Both the position numbers and the translations under genes were made by a program. Below the pieces are notes generated by a model that was not told the DNA's origin, searched no databases, and saw only the letters and a list, made by a program, of their open reading frames with translations. Below are positions 40,115 through 51,900 of a stretch of DNA of 64,000 nucleotides, piece after piece (the stretch's first letter is position 1; each line of letters begins with the position of its first letter). The DNA comes from Maylandia zebra (lineage: Eukaryota > Chordata > Actinopteri > Cichliformes > Cichlidae), in the NCBI RefSeq assembly GCF_041146795.1, contig NC_135170.1:22934033-22998032 (forward strand). Reading direction: 5' to 3'.

Positions 40115-40596
40115 ATTTTTAGAAAACGCAACACACTTTGACATAATTGACTCAAAGTCCATAAAAAATTTACATGCTAGGGAGGGGGAAGGGGGGGAAA
40201 TCTGGTGCCTGCCAGCTGATGAGTTTAGGCTAATGAGCCAAAAATAAACACTTTTTTGTGTGTCAAATTCAAGAGCTTGCTGCACATGGCCTCTGTATAT
40301 GTTAAAAGGATGAACAGAGGGGGAAAGGAAACGCTGAGCTGAACAATGACGACAAAAGGTCTAAATTTTTTATCCTATCATTCCATCGACAAATCCAAAA
40401 ATATTTACCTCAAAGCTAAAAATTTGTCTAAAAGGCCAGATTTTTACTCTTGATTTGATTTACTAATCCTCTGTGTCAAAAACGGTTTAAATTCATTAGG
40501 TTTTATTGAAACACTGAAACAGAGGGGATTTTTCTATATCAGTAAAAAGCATACATCTTTAAAGTATATCAGTCAGTGATATGCAGATGTTTCAAC

Positions 40597-40746
40597 CTGT
40601 GGGCTGTGGGCTGGAGTGAGGTCCCTCTCCAGCTGTTTGTGCTGCTGCAGACGGACAAGGCTCTGCGGTTGGGCCTGCTGCTCCTGGAACTGCTGGGTGA
40701 TTGCCTTCAGCTTCTCTGGGTACAACTGGGCATCCATGGACCGCAT
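40597..40746 (-). CDS. tfap4: TFAP4, exon 5 (glutamine-rich region)
   Basis: The 150-base exon encodes residues 176-225, with MDAQLYPEKLKAITQQFQEQ then a Gln-rich part and QQHKQLERDLTPAHSPQ. It matches the region after the second zipper of AP-4. Acceptor GCATCTTAG, donor CCACAG|GTTGAA (a less common donor). Phase 0. Confidence 0.94.
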
Positions 40747-40840
40747 CTAAGATGCAAAAAATAGGATAATATTTCTGAAAAGTTCAAACCACAGCAGTCG
40801 GTGGAATTTCAAACTCTTGAAACTGCGTTATTGTCGTCAC

Positions 40841-41011
40841 CTGTTCTTCTAGATTCATCCTGGCTGAACGTTCTTTCTCCAGCTGCTGTCTCAACTCGAT
40901 CATCTCCCTTCTTAAGTCCTCGGTTTTCTCCTCCTCCAGGATGTCTGGTGAGCCAATCCCTTCATCTTTCTCCTCTGCACGCCTCCTCTTGGGGGAGGAA
41001 CCACTTAACTC
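40841..41011 (-). CDS. tfap4: TFAP4, exon 4 (nuclear-localisation-like stretch and second leucine zipper)
   Basis: The 171-base exon encodes residues 119-175: ELSGSSPKRRRAEEKDEGIG (basic PKRRR), SPDILEEEKTEDLRREMIEL, then RQQLEKERSARMNLEEQ. The heptad-spaced Leu/Met residues are the second zipper of AP-4. Acceptor TCTCTAG, donor AACAG|GTGACG. Phase 0. Confidence 0.96.
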
Positions 41012-41127
41012 CTAGAGAGCGCAAACAGAAATGTGAGATGTGCTTTAGATGAATGCTAAGATTGATGATAGTGAAAAGACAGCTAACTCCTTTGCAAACA
41101 GTCTGCATGGGCAGCGCACTGGTTTAC

Positions 41128-41226
41128 CTGTATGATTCGTTTGAGCTGACTGTTCTGCTGCAATAAACGTGTCTTCTCCTGCTCCAAAGTAAAAATGTAC
41201 TCTGCCGTCTGTTGCAGGATGGCAGC
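41128..41226 (-). CDS. tfap4: TFAP4, exon 3 (helix 2 and first leucine zipper)
   Basis: The 99-base exon encodes residues 86-118: AAILQQTAEYIFTLEQEKTR then LLQQNSQLKRIIQ. It is helix 2 of the bHLH running without a break into a leucine zipper. Acceptor TTCTTCAG, donor ATACAG|GTAAAC. Phase 0. Confidence 0.97.
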
Positions 41227-41324
41227 CTGAAGAACAACATTACAGTTTGGTTATGAAAGCAAGTTCAGACCCTTCCAGCTCCAGCTAACTCATCATCTAA
41301 TTTAAATCACTGTTTATGACCCAC

Positions 41325-41490
41325 CTTGCTGAGTTTCTCTCCATCGCTGTGTGGGATGAGTGTTTTAAGTGACTGGAATCCAGCATTGATGCTCTGCATA
41401 CGCCGACGCTCGTTGCTGTTGGCGATCTCTCTACGGATTCGCCTCTCTTGGTCCCGGGCTGTTTCTGGGGTCAGAGGAATGTTGGCCAGG
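41325..41490 (-). CDS. tfap4: TFAP4, exon 2 (basic region and helix 1)
   Basis: The 166-base exon encodes residues 30-85. The basic region RRIRREIANSNERRRMQSIN contains E57 and R60, the positions that read the E-box. Helix 1 is GFQSLKTLIPH and the loop SDGEKLSK. Acceptor CCCCTAG before 41490, donor AGCAAG|GTGGGT. The first base completes Ser30 with exon 1. Confidence 0.97.
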
Positions 41491-42792
41491 CTAGGGGAAG
41501 AAGGGAGAGGCAGGAAAGCTATTAGGGAAAATGTACAGTTTAAGAAGACTTAAAAATAAACCAATCTGTGTTAAAACAAAAAACATTTACTAATATGGTG
41601 CTGATGGCACACTCAGTGGCCACAAGTAAACTTGTTGCTGCGAATGCTAATCAAATCTTTTTTTTTTGGTCAGCCCAGATTTCCTCAATTTGCTCTTTCT
41701 TCTCGTACTTCCGTTAGCACTTTCCGTCATTTCACTTCAAAAACATCTCAAGGTTTAGTGTGGGGAAATTATTAGTGGTCAAGTTAGTAAACTAATTGCA
41801 AGCACAGGCAAGCCTCTCCTGATGGTTTTTGTTGGAACTACTTTATACCCAAGAAATAGTTCCAATAAAAACAGTTTATGCCAAGGCACAGTTTGCTCCA
41901 CTCTTCACCAATGCAGTAAACCTGCAGCTGAGTTAAGTTTACATATACCAGAACTGCATTACATAAGAAATTATCTGGACACAGGAGGAAAAGCAAAAAG
42001 CTGACAGCATTTGCTCCCTTTGACATCAACTGTTTTTTTTGTTTGTTTTGTTTTTATGTGAGCTGACTCTTTAAAGTGTGTATTTATATCACCACCAAAG
42101 AGCAGAAATGACTGGCCCGTTCCTGTGATTACACAGGTATTTACAGCGGCTTTGTCCTTTCAGCTCACTAGCAACTACATGTATCATTGCTAATAACTGA
42201 AATTGTTACAAACCTATGAAAGATCACAAGTTCTGTTTATTTGAATTGTTAGCACGTGTTAGAAGATATGTCAATGTTGCAGCAGCATATAGTTTATTAT
42301 GAACATTCCAATATTTAAACTGTGAATCAGTGCATTCCACATGGTTAAATTCAGTTTGAGGGGGAATTCTAAGTGAATTTCCTCTAACATCCTCAGTATC
42401 AAACACTATCTATGGGACCCTCTCTGAAACCAAGCTCTTATCTGTACTGACTCAGCTGCCTTAGTGCAAACATTGGGAACAATTGTGCAGACGCAGATTA
42501 GAAAAGCAGTGTCTATGTGTGTATACACAGACACGCACACACACACACACGTGTAGCACTGCAGCAGCACATCCAACAAACAGATCCACTGCCAAAACAT
42601 GACCAACTGAGCCTGAACTTTACAAACGCAGGCCACTTTAGAGCCTGAATTAGAGTGAGTTTAGGCTTAAATTATTACCCAAGAAACTAAACAAAGCTCA
42701 ACCAACAGGCTGATTAAAACTGATCAAATTGAAATATGGTTCCACAAATATCTTCAACATCATTTTTCGATTGCCTCCATCACATCCAACCC

Positions 42793-42930
42793 TTAGCAAC
42801 CTCTCTTGTCACTCCAACCCTCTGTATGCAATCTGCTCAACTGGGAGGTCCATCTTTCATCTCCAACGTATCCACTATTCTTCCTCTGCACATGCCCAAA
42901 CCATCTCAACCTTGCCTTTCTAACTTTGTC
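42793..42930 (-). mobile_element. RTE-like LINE relic (C-terminal end of reverse transcriptase protein)
   Basis: The minus strand reads DKVRKARLRWFGHVQRKNSG followed by YVGDERWT. This is the well-known C-terminal signature (ARLRWFGHVQRxxxxY) of RTE-type LINE proteins in animals. Only this short segment is recognisable; upstream and downstream are decayed or missing. Confidence 0.7.
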
Positions 42931-43339
42931 TTCAAATTCTACGAGTTCTACAAATACATTAATAATCACAAGTTGCTTTTCCAGCAAGACTGCCAAAATG
43001 TCTCAAATATAACAACCTGGACATGAGTTTTAAAACTGTTGTGCAGATAAAATGTAACAATAAAACTATAACAGTGATCATCATTTTTTTAAAAACTGTT
43101 ATATTTTACAGATCCAGGGATTTAAAAAAGCTAATTAATAACGAACTGTGTATTTTATTGCTGAATAAATGTGACTTTACAACAAGAACTGATACAAATT
43201 TTAGTCATTCTGGTTTTTATTAAGTTATATTTGAGTGATAAGGACTTTAGAGTGTGCTCACGGAGTCAAAGTTTAAAGAAAAAATGTGCCAATTTCCGCT
43301 TTATTTTAAATTGTAAAAGCATTTAAAGTTTGTCTGGGT

Positions 43340-44360
43340 AAAGTTCCGGCTTTCCTTGCGGTGCACCAATTCCCCGCAGAAAAGCGGACTACATTTCCCA
43401 GACTGCCCATGTCACTACCAGCAGCAGGAGCAACAGTCGCAGATCCCTCCGCCTCCTTCTTCAAACAGGGCTGCGGACGTATCGACGGGCCTTCCGCGAC
43501 ATACACACACCCCCTTATTAATAACGCCACTTTTAATTTTCCTGCCTCCCCGCGAAAAGCCAAATGTCTCCTTTTACCGAACAAATCCAACGGGAAACGT
43601 ATTTTAACGTCCCCCAAACACACTTCCTCCGTCCTCACAGTGCCCGACACCACCTTCGCGCTCCGAGCAGACTTTCGTGTCCTCCGCCATTACAACAATG
43701 CGGCAGGCAGCATGGCAGAGGTGCGGGATGAAACGACGCAGTGGAGGCGGCTCGATAGCGTCAACGGGAAGCGCAGAAACGCCATTTAAACCACCGCCGC
43801 CTAAAACAGGGGCGAATAAGACAACAGCAGTGCTTTTTTAACGTTTGGAGTGAATGAAAACAGGGCGCCATAAACAGGAAACAAACGCCAGACCCTCTCA
43901 CCCCCTCTCTCATCCACTCCCCCCACCTCCATCACTTTTTTGCACAAGCCACAAGCATGGCCGCACTACCCACAATAAACTTCGGCTCCCTGCGAGCGAA
44001 ATCGTCAACCCCCACGAATGTGCGAGGCGAAAATAGACCCCTTCACACACCGCGACGCCCGCTAGCTCAACTTTCCCTTTCTCGTGTAAATTTAAGTACA
44101 CATAGGCCACGGGTGAGGGATTATTTAAGCACAAATAGGTCGGGGATGCGCTGAGCGAGTAGCAGCGTGGTGTGCACGGAACCACGTGGTTTATGTTTGT
44201 TAGCCACAAAATACATCGATTTCGCAGTCAAAGATGCAAAATAAAAGCACGCAGAGGAACCGTGGACACAGCGGGAGCCCCCCGCGTGCTCGGTCGCCCC
44301 TTGATCTCGCCGTTTGATGTTAATTAATGCCCGCAGCTCCGCGTGAGAGGGTCGTGTACA
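43340..44360. promoter_or_regulatory. CpG-rich block with ZNF143/Staf-like motifs in tfap4 intron 1
   Basis: CG dinucleotides are dense (for example 43470-43500, 43720-43800, 43970-44070, 44270-44345). At 43388-43406 the plus strand reads actacatttcccagactgc, close to the ZNF143/Staf consensus ACTACAATTCCCAGMATGC. At 43966 'actacccacaat' is a second weaker relative. A CACGTG E-box lies near 44184. It could be the downstream part of the tfap4 CpG island, or an additional or antisense promoter. Confidence 0.4.
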
Positions 44361-44534
44361 CAATAACACATCAGACCAAGCGTGTTGCCCAAAACCGACA
44401 TCGCTAAGTGCGCGGTGCTCTCAGCAGATGACTTGATGGTGATAATAGTGATGATGACGGTGATAATAATAATAATAACAATAAAAATAATAACAGGCAC
44501 AGCATGTCGGGTGAAACGCGCGTGGCATACACAC

Positions 44535-44623
44535 CTACAAAGACCACCAATCACTTCTTTCTCCGTTTTCCTGAAATGTTGCAAGGAGGGCACCTTCTGA
44601 GTTGGTACCATGAAATACTCCAT
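44535..44623 (-). CDS. tfap4: TFAP4, exon 1 (N-terminus)
   Basis: The 89-base coding part encodes MEYFMVPTQKVPSLQHFRKT then EKEVIGGLC and two bases of Ser30. This N-terminus is nearly invariant in vertebrate AP-4, which fixes the start at 44623 rather than the internal Met5. Donor TGTAG|GTGTGT at 44534. Confidence 0.97.
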
Positions 44624-45470
44624 GCTCGCCTCTCGCCAGTTTGGTGCCCCCCCTCCCCACCACCAGCAGTTTTTTAAGGGGAAAAAAAGAAAAGCAGCAA
44701 ACAGTCTCCGTGGTATAAAAAGGGAAAAATGATGACGTTAGTGGGTAAAAATCCCCCGTGATCCGATGCGGGTTAAATCCACAGAGGAGATATGAATGCC
44801 TCGTCCGTGTAATGTAGTACTTTGAGGCTGCTGAGAGTTGTAATGTTACTCGACTTCCAGCTGATGGGGTTCCCTCGTTGTGTGTGGCGCTCTACCTCTC
44901 TCTCTCTTTCTCCCTCCCCTTTGCTTTCTCCCTCTGCATGACCGTGTGTGTGTCTGTGTGTGTGTGCGCAGCTGATCGGATGGCTTTCAAGGCGGGAAAC
45001 AGCTGGTAGGAGTCACACACTGCACTACCAAAAGCCTCCTTCCGCAGAGAGAGAGAGAGAGGGGGGGGGGGGGGGAGGACTGCGCGTAAACAAAGGACTA
45101 TTTAGCGCAGAAATACACCGACACATGTGGAGAGCCGCGGAGGGAGCTTGAAATGTTTAAACCTGGGGGGGGCATTTACAGCTGATCTGTGATCAGATCT
45201 GCCGTCACAGAGCTGGGCTGAATCATTAATGGTTTCCCGTCACATGGCTTGAATCGGTTTAAATATACTTTATGTAGAGAGGGGCTATGATTTCAACATA
45301 AATAGGCTTAAAAAAAACAAAACAACAACAACATTATTTTAAATTCTTATTTTATAACCCAAATGTCAGTGTACCGTGACAGCTCGGGCTCATGAGCAAA
45401 TAAAGAGCGGGACTACTACAGGGGTGGACAATCCAACAGCTGCGATAAGGGAACAAGAGGGATCAGCTGA
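44624..45470 (-). promoter_or_regulatory. tfap4 5' UTR and upstream region with clustered CAGCTG E-boxes
   Basis: CAGCTG, the AP-4 recognition core, occurs at 44858, 44969, 45000, 45179, 45437 and 45464. (TG)n and GA/G-rich tracts lie at 44944-44967 and 45049-45075. The transcription start was not located. The TATAAAAA at 44714 is on the opposite strand. Confidence 0.4.
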
Positions 45471-45516
45471 CGAGCTGGCAACGCTGCACAGCAACAGCGC
45501 ACCGGGGAGGGCTTTT

Positions 45517-45548
<32 letters not shown>

Positions 45549-47859
45549 TGAATGTTAATGTTGTTCACCATTTTGGGTGTGACAGACCCACAGTGGAAGC
45601 ACGGGAGGCTAAATTACAGTAACCTGATCTAATCTGTTAAACAGAGGCTATATGGCGCATGCATGGAGTGAAGTCACAGGACGGGAGCAGTGGATTTGAT
45701 CCGGAATTTTGAGCCGCCGCAGCAGCAGCAGCTTTATATCTTTTCACGATGGCGCATTTTTAGTAATTACCCACAGGTGCGGCTGCACGCTGTCGGGCGT
45801 TTACAGGAGAATAGAGGAATACATCTGTGGGAGATCAGTGCTGGAAACCGTGGCAGTGATTTTTAAAGCAGCCCTCTTCTGGACAAGTGCGTCTTAGCAC
45901 CGTTTCACCAAATTACAAATGCTTCCAAGAAACAAACCCCCTCTTTACCTTTCATTCATAAAGCCTACATTGTTCATCTTTGAATATTGAATCATCATCA
46001 TCATTGAATCATCTTTATATTATCTGGAATATTCATTTGTTCATGAATCCCGAATCAGATCGTAATGCCTCCAGATATAGCAGACGATTTAAACTCCACA
46101 GACATTATTATTTAGGCCCCCGCTTATTACTTTCCAATAACATGAAGATAGGCTAGATGGAGTTTTAATGTTTTACAACACTGATGGTACAAATACTCCA
46201 TTCAGTCCCATTATTTATTTATTTATTATTCATTTTATTTATTTTTAATAGAAGTGTTAGATTACTGTTTTTATTTTTTACTTTCTCGCAGTAAATGTAA
46301 GGCTCCGGAGGCTATTTCACCTTCCACCCGGTAACTTTACGCCCCCTGGTGGTTGTAAAAGGAAAACCCAGGGCGAGTCACTGCCATATTGCACACCTCA
46401 CACATTAGATGGCACAAGATGGGCCGGACAGAAACCTATCAGGAAAAAAAGTTAGAAAAAAAAGTTGCATTGATTATGACAGAGACTTCTGTTTGAGTTG
46501 GTATCTGTGCTGCTAGTTATTTTACAAACGTGAATTCCTTTAAAAGTTAGAACATATATAAAAGCCTATAAGACCAGAAAACAGTGGTGTACACACTGAT
46601 ACATATACAGCAAAATATTTGCACCTTGGAAATGACACATTACCTCTTAGATCCCTTTTATCTACATTGGTTATTTAGTAATGTTGTTATGTACCACTTT
46701 TTTTACATTTACTGTACAAATTATTGTATGATATTAATTTTTTCTTTGCATCTGACTTATACATTTATAATGACAATAAAAGGCTTTTAATCCTAATATA
46801 TTACAGTAACTTACAGCTCGGCATTGGCCACATCACTCCAGGTTACCCTTTATTTACATTCCAAACACACACACTATCACTGTGGTGCCACTGGCTTTGT
46901 CTGTAACGTGCTGATACCACAAAATACAAGACAAGCAATCACTTCTCTTTTTTTGACATTTAAATTTTAAAATCTAACACGCTGACATTTTGTTTCCCAA
47001 ATTCAACCGTGTAATTGTAGTCTTACCATTACTGTGAGAAACAAATGGGTTATGTGAAACCTCAAAGAGGAGTAAATGGCCCAGGGAACTGTTCCAGAAG
47101 GTGAAATTGCTCAGTTGGTGACATTTTCACACTGTTTATGTGCTCAAATCATAATATTGGTGTGTAATTTCCATCCAAATGACAAAAACAAGAGGGGGTT
47201 GTTTTTGTTTTGTTTTCTTCTTTCTTTTGTCCCGAAGAATGCACTAAATTATATGAGGATTCAGCCAAATATGACAAACTAGGCAATGTAGTGAATTTCT
47301 ACTGTAGATGCAGCAACTGAAAAGTTTGTAAATAAATAAACAAATAAAGGTTTAAAATATGTTTGATGTGTTTTTCTTACAACTTATGGCGACAGTGTAC
47401 CAACAACAAAAAAGGGAGAGGGGGCAGCAAATCCTGTTCTGTTTACTGATTCATTGATTATCAAAATATGAAATTAAAAAAATAAACACTTTAAGGTAAA
47501 AATGGTGCTCACAGCTAAGCTTTTAAAAAGGATAATCTGTCTGTTAATTACCTCACAGACTGCATTTGCTATAACCAGCTTTGTCTAATTACCGCTACAG
47601 TAATGCATCCTTATAATTACTGACATTTCTAACGACAGTGCAGTGTACGAGCCAAGTACGGGATGTTTTGGCTCGTGTGGTGAAAATGTGCGTTTGTCTT
47701 GCAGAAGGATCGCCTGCTCTTCTCGAGACTGAACTTTTAAATTACGTAACGGCGTTTTCCGTCTTTTCGGAGCAGCCTGTCGGGGCTGAGTTAGTGGCTA
47801 ATACGAGCAAAGAGACAAAACTGAAGAAGAAGAGAACATTTTAAACTGTAAACAAGAGA
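45471..47859. other. Intergenic DNA between the divergent tfap4 and the next plus-strand gene
   Basis: A (CA)n microsatellite is at 45521-45548. AT-rich DNA at 46000-47350 includes a stretch near 46600-46790 that resembles a fish repeat tail ending in 'gacaataaaagg'. No exon was recognised. Confidence 0.6.
45521..45548. repeat. (CA)n microsatellite
   Basis: About 28 bases of pure AC repeat. Confidence 0.95.
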
Positions 47860-48905
47860 GGTGTCACCCTGCGCGATGGCCTGTTGTTGGCGGGGAGCAG
47901 GGGCGGAGAGATGACCGTGAGGACACGGAGAGAGAGGGTTAGTTTGGAGAGGAGCCTGGGACTGCCTATGGTGGATGGGCGGAGCAGTAAGCATGCGCTG
48001 AGCTGGCAGACTCTGGGCTGGTCCTGACGGGCTGGCTGGGCTCCGGGCGGCTGTCTGTGCGCGTCAGACGGTCGTGGGGGAGACTTCCATCAGCACTCAG
48101 CGTCTCCCCGAGTGCGGAGAGGGAGGAGAGAGAAAAAAATCAGGCAGAAGGCACACGGGGATCACTGCGCGAAAAGAAACCAAAAACAGCCCTACCTCTG
48201 CATCTGGAAAATCACCGAAGAAGCTAGAGACGATCCTCTCCCTCTACCCCACATCCCGTCGCCAACCCGCCCTATCTATCCTATCCACCACCACCACTTG
48301 GTGCCCTCCCACCCCTTCACCCCCGCCCCCTCTTTGGAGAAGCAAGACCACCCATAGGAACCCCTGTACTTGACCAGCGTTGCCATTAAGCGATGCGCTT
48401 TGAATTTAGGAAGAAATCACCTATGCGCTTTTGATGCACAGCACAAGCAAGTGGTCTTCGTTGTTTTTTCCTCAGCGGGAACAGTTCAGGCTAAGGATCT
48501 CTGGGTGTTTGCACTTTTTTGACGGGTTTCCAGTGTCGGGATAACATGCAAAATATCACCCCACGACCACAGACAAGGCTGTCATCCTCGTAGACAAGCC
48601 TTTATTTAAACGAGCAGCTGTCACACACGCTGCGTTTTAAGGCTTATGTTTGCTTTTCAATGCTTAGAAATAATCCTGACAATGGTCTGCAAACGGACCG
48701 CCTCTCCAGACACCTAGTTCTATTTTCCCAAGACATGACAGCTGTTTATTTCGTTTTTAACGTAGAAAAAGCAACAAACTGACGAGGGGTCTTCTTGACA
48801 CAGACGCCGTTAGAGCCACGGGACTTTGCGTGCGAAGTTTGCACAGCAGAGATCGGGACCAAGCCGGAGATATCTCGACCACATCCACGGCATTCTCGCT
48901 TCAAG
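47860..48905 (+). other. Probable non-coding first exon and CpG promoter, likely of glis2
   Basis: A GC/CpG-rich block (47860-48200 and 48790-49270) contains a strong donor, TTCAAG|GTAAGC, with GT at 48906-48907. In human, GLIS2 is the plus-strand neighbour divergent from TFAP4 and, as I recall it, has a non-coding first exon; strand, distance and composition all fit. No GLIS2 zinc-finger or N-terminal coding sequence was found in the window, so the identity rests on synteny only. The open frame crossing 48795-49343 runs through the donor, is compositional and is not taken as coding. The 5' end is a guess. Confidence 0.4.
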
Positions 48906-51900
48906 GTAAGCCAAAGGCAACCCTATCTGAGACGTCAGTTCTGTGTGTTGTGCCCACTTGTCTTGCGTGGTCACGCTGGTGTGAGTGCGCTCCTGCTTTG
49001 TGAGGAAAATTTGCGCGAGTTCAAACAGGGCAGTGACCTATTTTCGGGGACTCTCTCCAGCGGTGCGCCGAAAATCCTGCAGCCAGGACTCCCCGCTCTG
49101 TCACAGCCAACAGGCCGGTGGAGGCGAGCGTGCCATCGCCGGGTTTTGTGCCATTCACCCACAAACCGCGTCACCGACCTTTTCCGCGTGTCTGCATCCG
49201 TTCTTAATCCAGCATCCCCCTCCACAGACCCCGAGAGAGACATTTTTAGAGCAGTGTCACAAATCTCGCCCTATATAGAGGCATGCATCACCGCTCAGCC
49301 AGCTGTTGTGCAAGACAGAGCCTCCCTGATAGAAGCTCTCTGATGTTTGCCACCGCATCTGATAGAGAGTTCAACGTCTCCATGCTTGTGAGTGATACGT
49401 AAACCGGTGATGTTTGTTATTGGTAAATAACGAAGATGAGAAAATACTTCTTCTTTTTTTTAAACTTATTTTCTCACTTAAACTTTTCATCTTGCTGCAA
49501 CTGGGTATAAAATGTGCTGTGATTAAATGGAATATTTTGCCCATAACTATGATCTTAAGACCTCTTTTAGGTCTTTTTATATGCCTGCCATTGTGTCATT
49601 TTTTTCCATCCAGTTCTGAGTTAGATGCGACCAAGCATGTAGCAAAGGGGGCAAGGATGAGCCCTGGCAGAGAAACCTAGATAAAGCTCTATTTTCCTCC
49701 AATTAAGCAATTCCACTGTTCCTAAGCCTAATTGTGTGCACACTGGGACTGGGCCTGGGATGGACCTTCTCCCCATTGGCTGCCTCCCCTGGTCCCATTG
49801 TTCCAGAAGATGCCAGGAGAGAGAGAGAGCCGAGCTCTGCCCTGCCAAGGCAGACCTAACAAGGCCTACGCTGGAGGGTAATAAGGCCTGATCATTAAAA
49901 CGCATTAGGCCACAAGCAGAACGAGGCACACTCAGGGGCTGGGATAAGAGCTGGATGACTGTATATTTCCAAGGTGACTGTGAGGTGTTCTGTGAACAAT
50001 ATAGTGTGTTGGTGCATGAGAAAAACCGTCACACAGGCAGCATGTGGAGAGAGGAGGTCTGGCCACAGGCCCACTGGACCTCTCTCAAAGAATGTGGGGA
50101 AGGAGCGAAAGAGGCCGTAGAGGCTTTCTGCACAGGGAGAGACTCCTTTTGCTCCCTCCCTGAGGCCCCCACTATGTAATCCATAAACCTTCTCAGAACT
50201 GTGAGCACAGGTGCTCCTCACATCCACAGCCCACTGGCTGCATTGTTTATCCAGTCAGCTGATGATCAGTTCAGCCGCAGGTCAACCATAACATCCATCC
50301 GAGAGAAAGACTGTGGTCAGACGGAAAGGCATTTATCACCATCGCTATTCAGGCAACGACTCTCTCCCACAACATTTAGTCATTGCAGAGAAAAGTCTCT
50401 CATCTCCACCATAAAGCCAGATGTCCACAGAGCTCCAGCTGTGCATCTTTGTGGTGGCATTCCACGCTCACAGGATGTGTGTGTGTAATTTTCTTGCTGT
50501 ATATTTCCTTTTCCTTCCCTTAATTCATACTTGGCCATATGTAGGGAACTGGACTGCTGCTGGGAGCAACAACTTGCACCGAGTGCTAGCCAGAGTTATA
50601 GGTCTGACAGCCTTTGGCTGCTGTAGTTGGTTCCTCAGAGGATATGTACTATTAAGGCTGTCCACCGTGCCAGTCTCTAAAATCAGATCATGGGTGTGGT
50701 ATTCACCCCCTCCTCAATTTTCCATGTGTCTTGAGATTGCACCGCAACCGTGACATCATTCAGTTTTGGTCCAAACTGTGAGGGAACGGCAGCTGTTTTA
50801 TGGTGGAAAAGGTGGAACTCAAAGGCGTACTCCTGCGTCAGCATTACCACGAGGTTTGTGGTAGAGAGATGGTGGGAACCCAGGGTGCACTTGTGCTTAA
50901 TACCTTAAACGAGGCCCAATACAAATGGACACCATAGATTTGATTGTTACATTGTGCTTTTTGCATTGCCGCCAAAGAAATCCTCATCTAAAGTCTAAAA
51001 GGTGGCAGAAGCAAGTTGGTTTTTTTTCACAGTTTCATGTAAAACCACAACAATATGTTTGCTACTTAAGAGGGGAAAAAACACTGTGCGGAGGGCAAGG
51101 ATTGCTACCAGTAAGTGGGTGGGATGTAAGTTGCACAAACCTGCTTGGTAAAGCCAAGTTGAGTGTTCGAATTAATATCACAGTGGGGCTCCGTAGCTGC
51201 TAGGGATTACAGGCGAGCTGAAAGGCAACTCAGCAGCAGGGGAGGGAGGATTACAGTGGTCAGTGAATGAGGCAGCATGCAGTGAAAACAAGGCACCTGA
51301 TACACACTTGCGTTTATCTTCCCAGGGATAAGAGCTGCAGCACTTGAGATTTCCCATGGCAGAGCCTGTCCTTTCTGGGGTTTGCATTTGTAGAGAGTTA
51401 ACGCTAATCAGATGAACAGCCTCGTGCTTCATGCATTAGGGAAATGTCACGTCTCGAACGCGTTTGGCGGGGTCGTGCATTCAAGCTCGTTACCAGTGAT
51501 CGAGGAGATGCAAGTGTTGTGCCAGAAGAAATGTCTTTGTACTGAAGCTAGGCGGAGAAGAGAGGATGGTCAGTTTTTGGATACATTTCTAAGAAAGCTG
51601 TGCCTATTTGAAGATAAGTCGCAATGAATGAGTTGCCTGTTTTCATTAATTAATTAAATTATTGCCAAAACGCTAAGGCAATGTAATCATTCAATTGCTT
51701 ACCACTAACTGTACATAAAGGGTGGATAAAACCACTTTGGCATCATCCACTGGTTAGTAAAGTCCTCTCTTGTAGCGTCAAGCTGAACATTGTATGTAAA
51801 TCTCAATACCTGAATGTAGATAAACTTGTATATAATAGTAAATCACTTCCAGACGAATCAAATCTTTTATTCTTAATCATTGCCACGTGCTTGCTGAATG

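Larger units (their letters stand above)
37147..40596 (-). other. tfap4: tfap4 intron 5
   Basis: The intron holds a Tc1/mariner relic (37290-37930) and a hAT relic (38303-39075) back to back, plus a (TG)n run at 40090-40114 and C/G runs near 39668 and 40184. 39100-40080 shows nothing recognisable. Confidence 0.85.
41491..44534 (-). other. tfap4: tfap4 intron 1
   Basis: It contains an RTE-type LINE relic (42793-42930), AT-rich DNA at 41570-43330, and then a CpG-rich block (43340-44360) continuous with the promoter side of exon 1. A trinucleotide-rich stretch (ATA/ATG repeats) lies at 44434-44495. Open frames on either strand of the CpG block match no protein I know. Confidence 0.85.
36737..44623 (-). 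other. tfap4: tfap4 gene, complete coding span (seven exons, 333 aa)
   Basis: Transcription factor AP-4 is a nuclear bHLH protein with leucine zippers that binds symmetrical CAGCTG E-boxes as a homodimer and controls cell-cycle and differentiation genes. Exons in transcript order are 44535-44623, 41325-41490, 41128-41226, 40841-41011, 40597-40746, 36979-37146 and 36737-36895. All borders are GT-AG and the frame is continuous. The product is 333 residues against 338 for human as I recall it. Introns 1 (3.0 kb) and 5 (3.5 kb) carry transposon relics. It is transcribed toward srl and divergently from the plus-strand block at 47.9-48.9 kb. Confidence 0.97.

Noticed and set aside
43361..43789. 142-codon plus-strand frame in tfap4 intron 1
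   Set aside because: It lies in the CpG-rich block with no homologue I recognise. High GC lowers stop frequency, so an open frame of this size is expected by chance.
48795..49343. 182-codon open frame on the plus strand in the CpG block
   Set aside because: It lacks a convincing ATG (begins at TTG), runs straight through a strong splice donor at 48905, and its Cys/Pro/Arg-rich composition is what a CpG island gives by chance.
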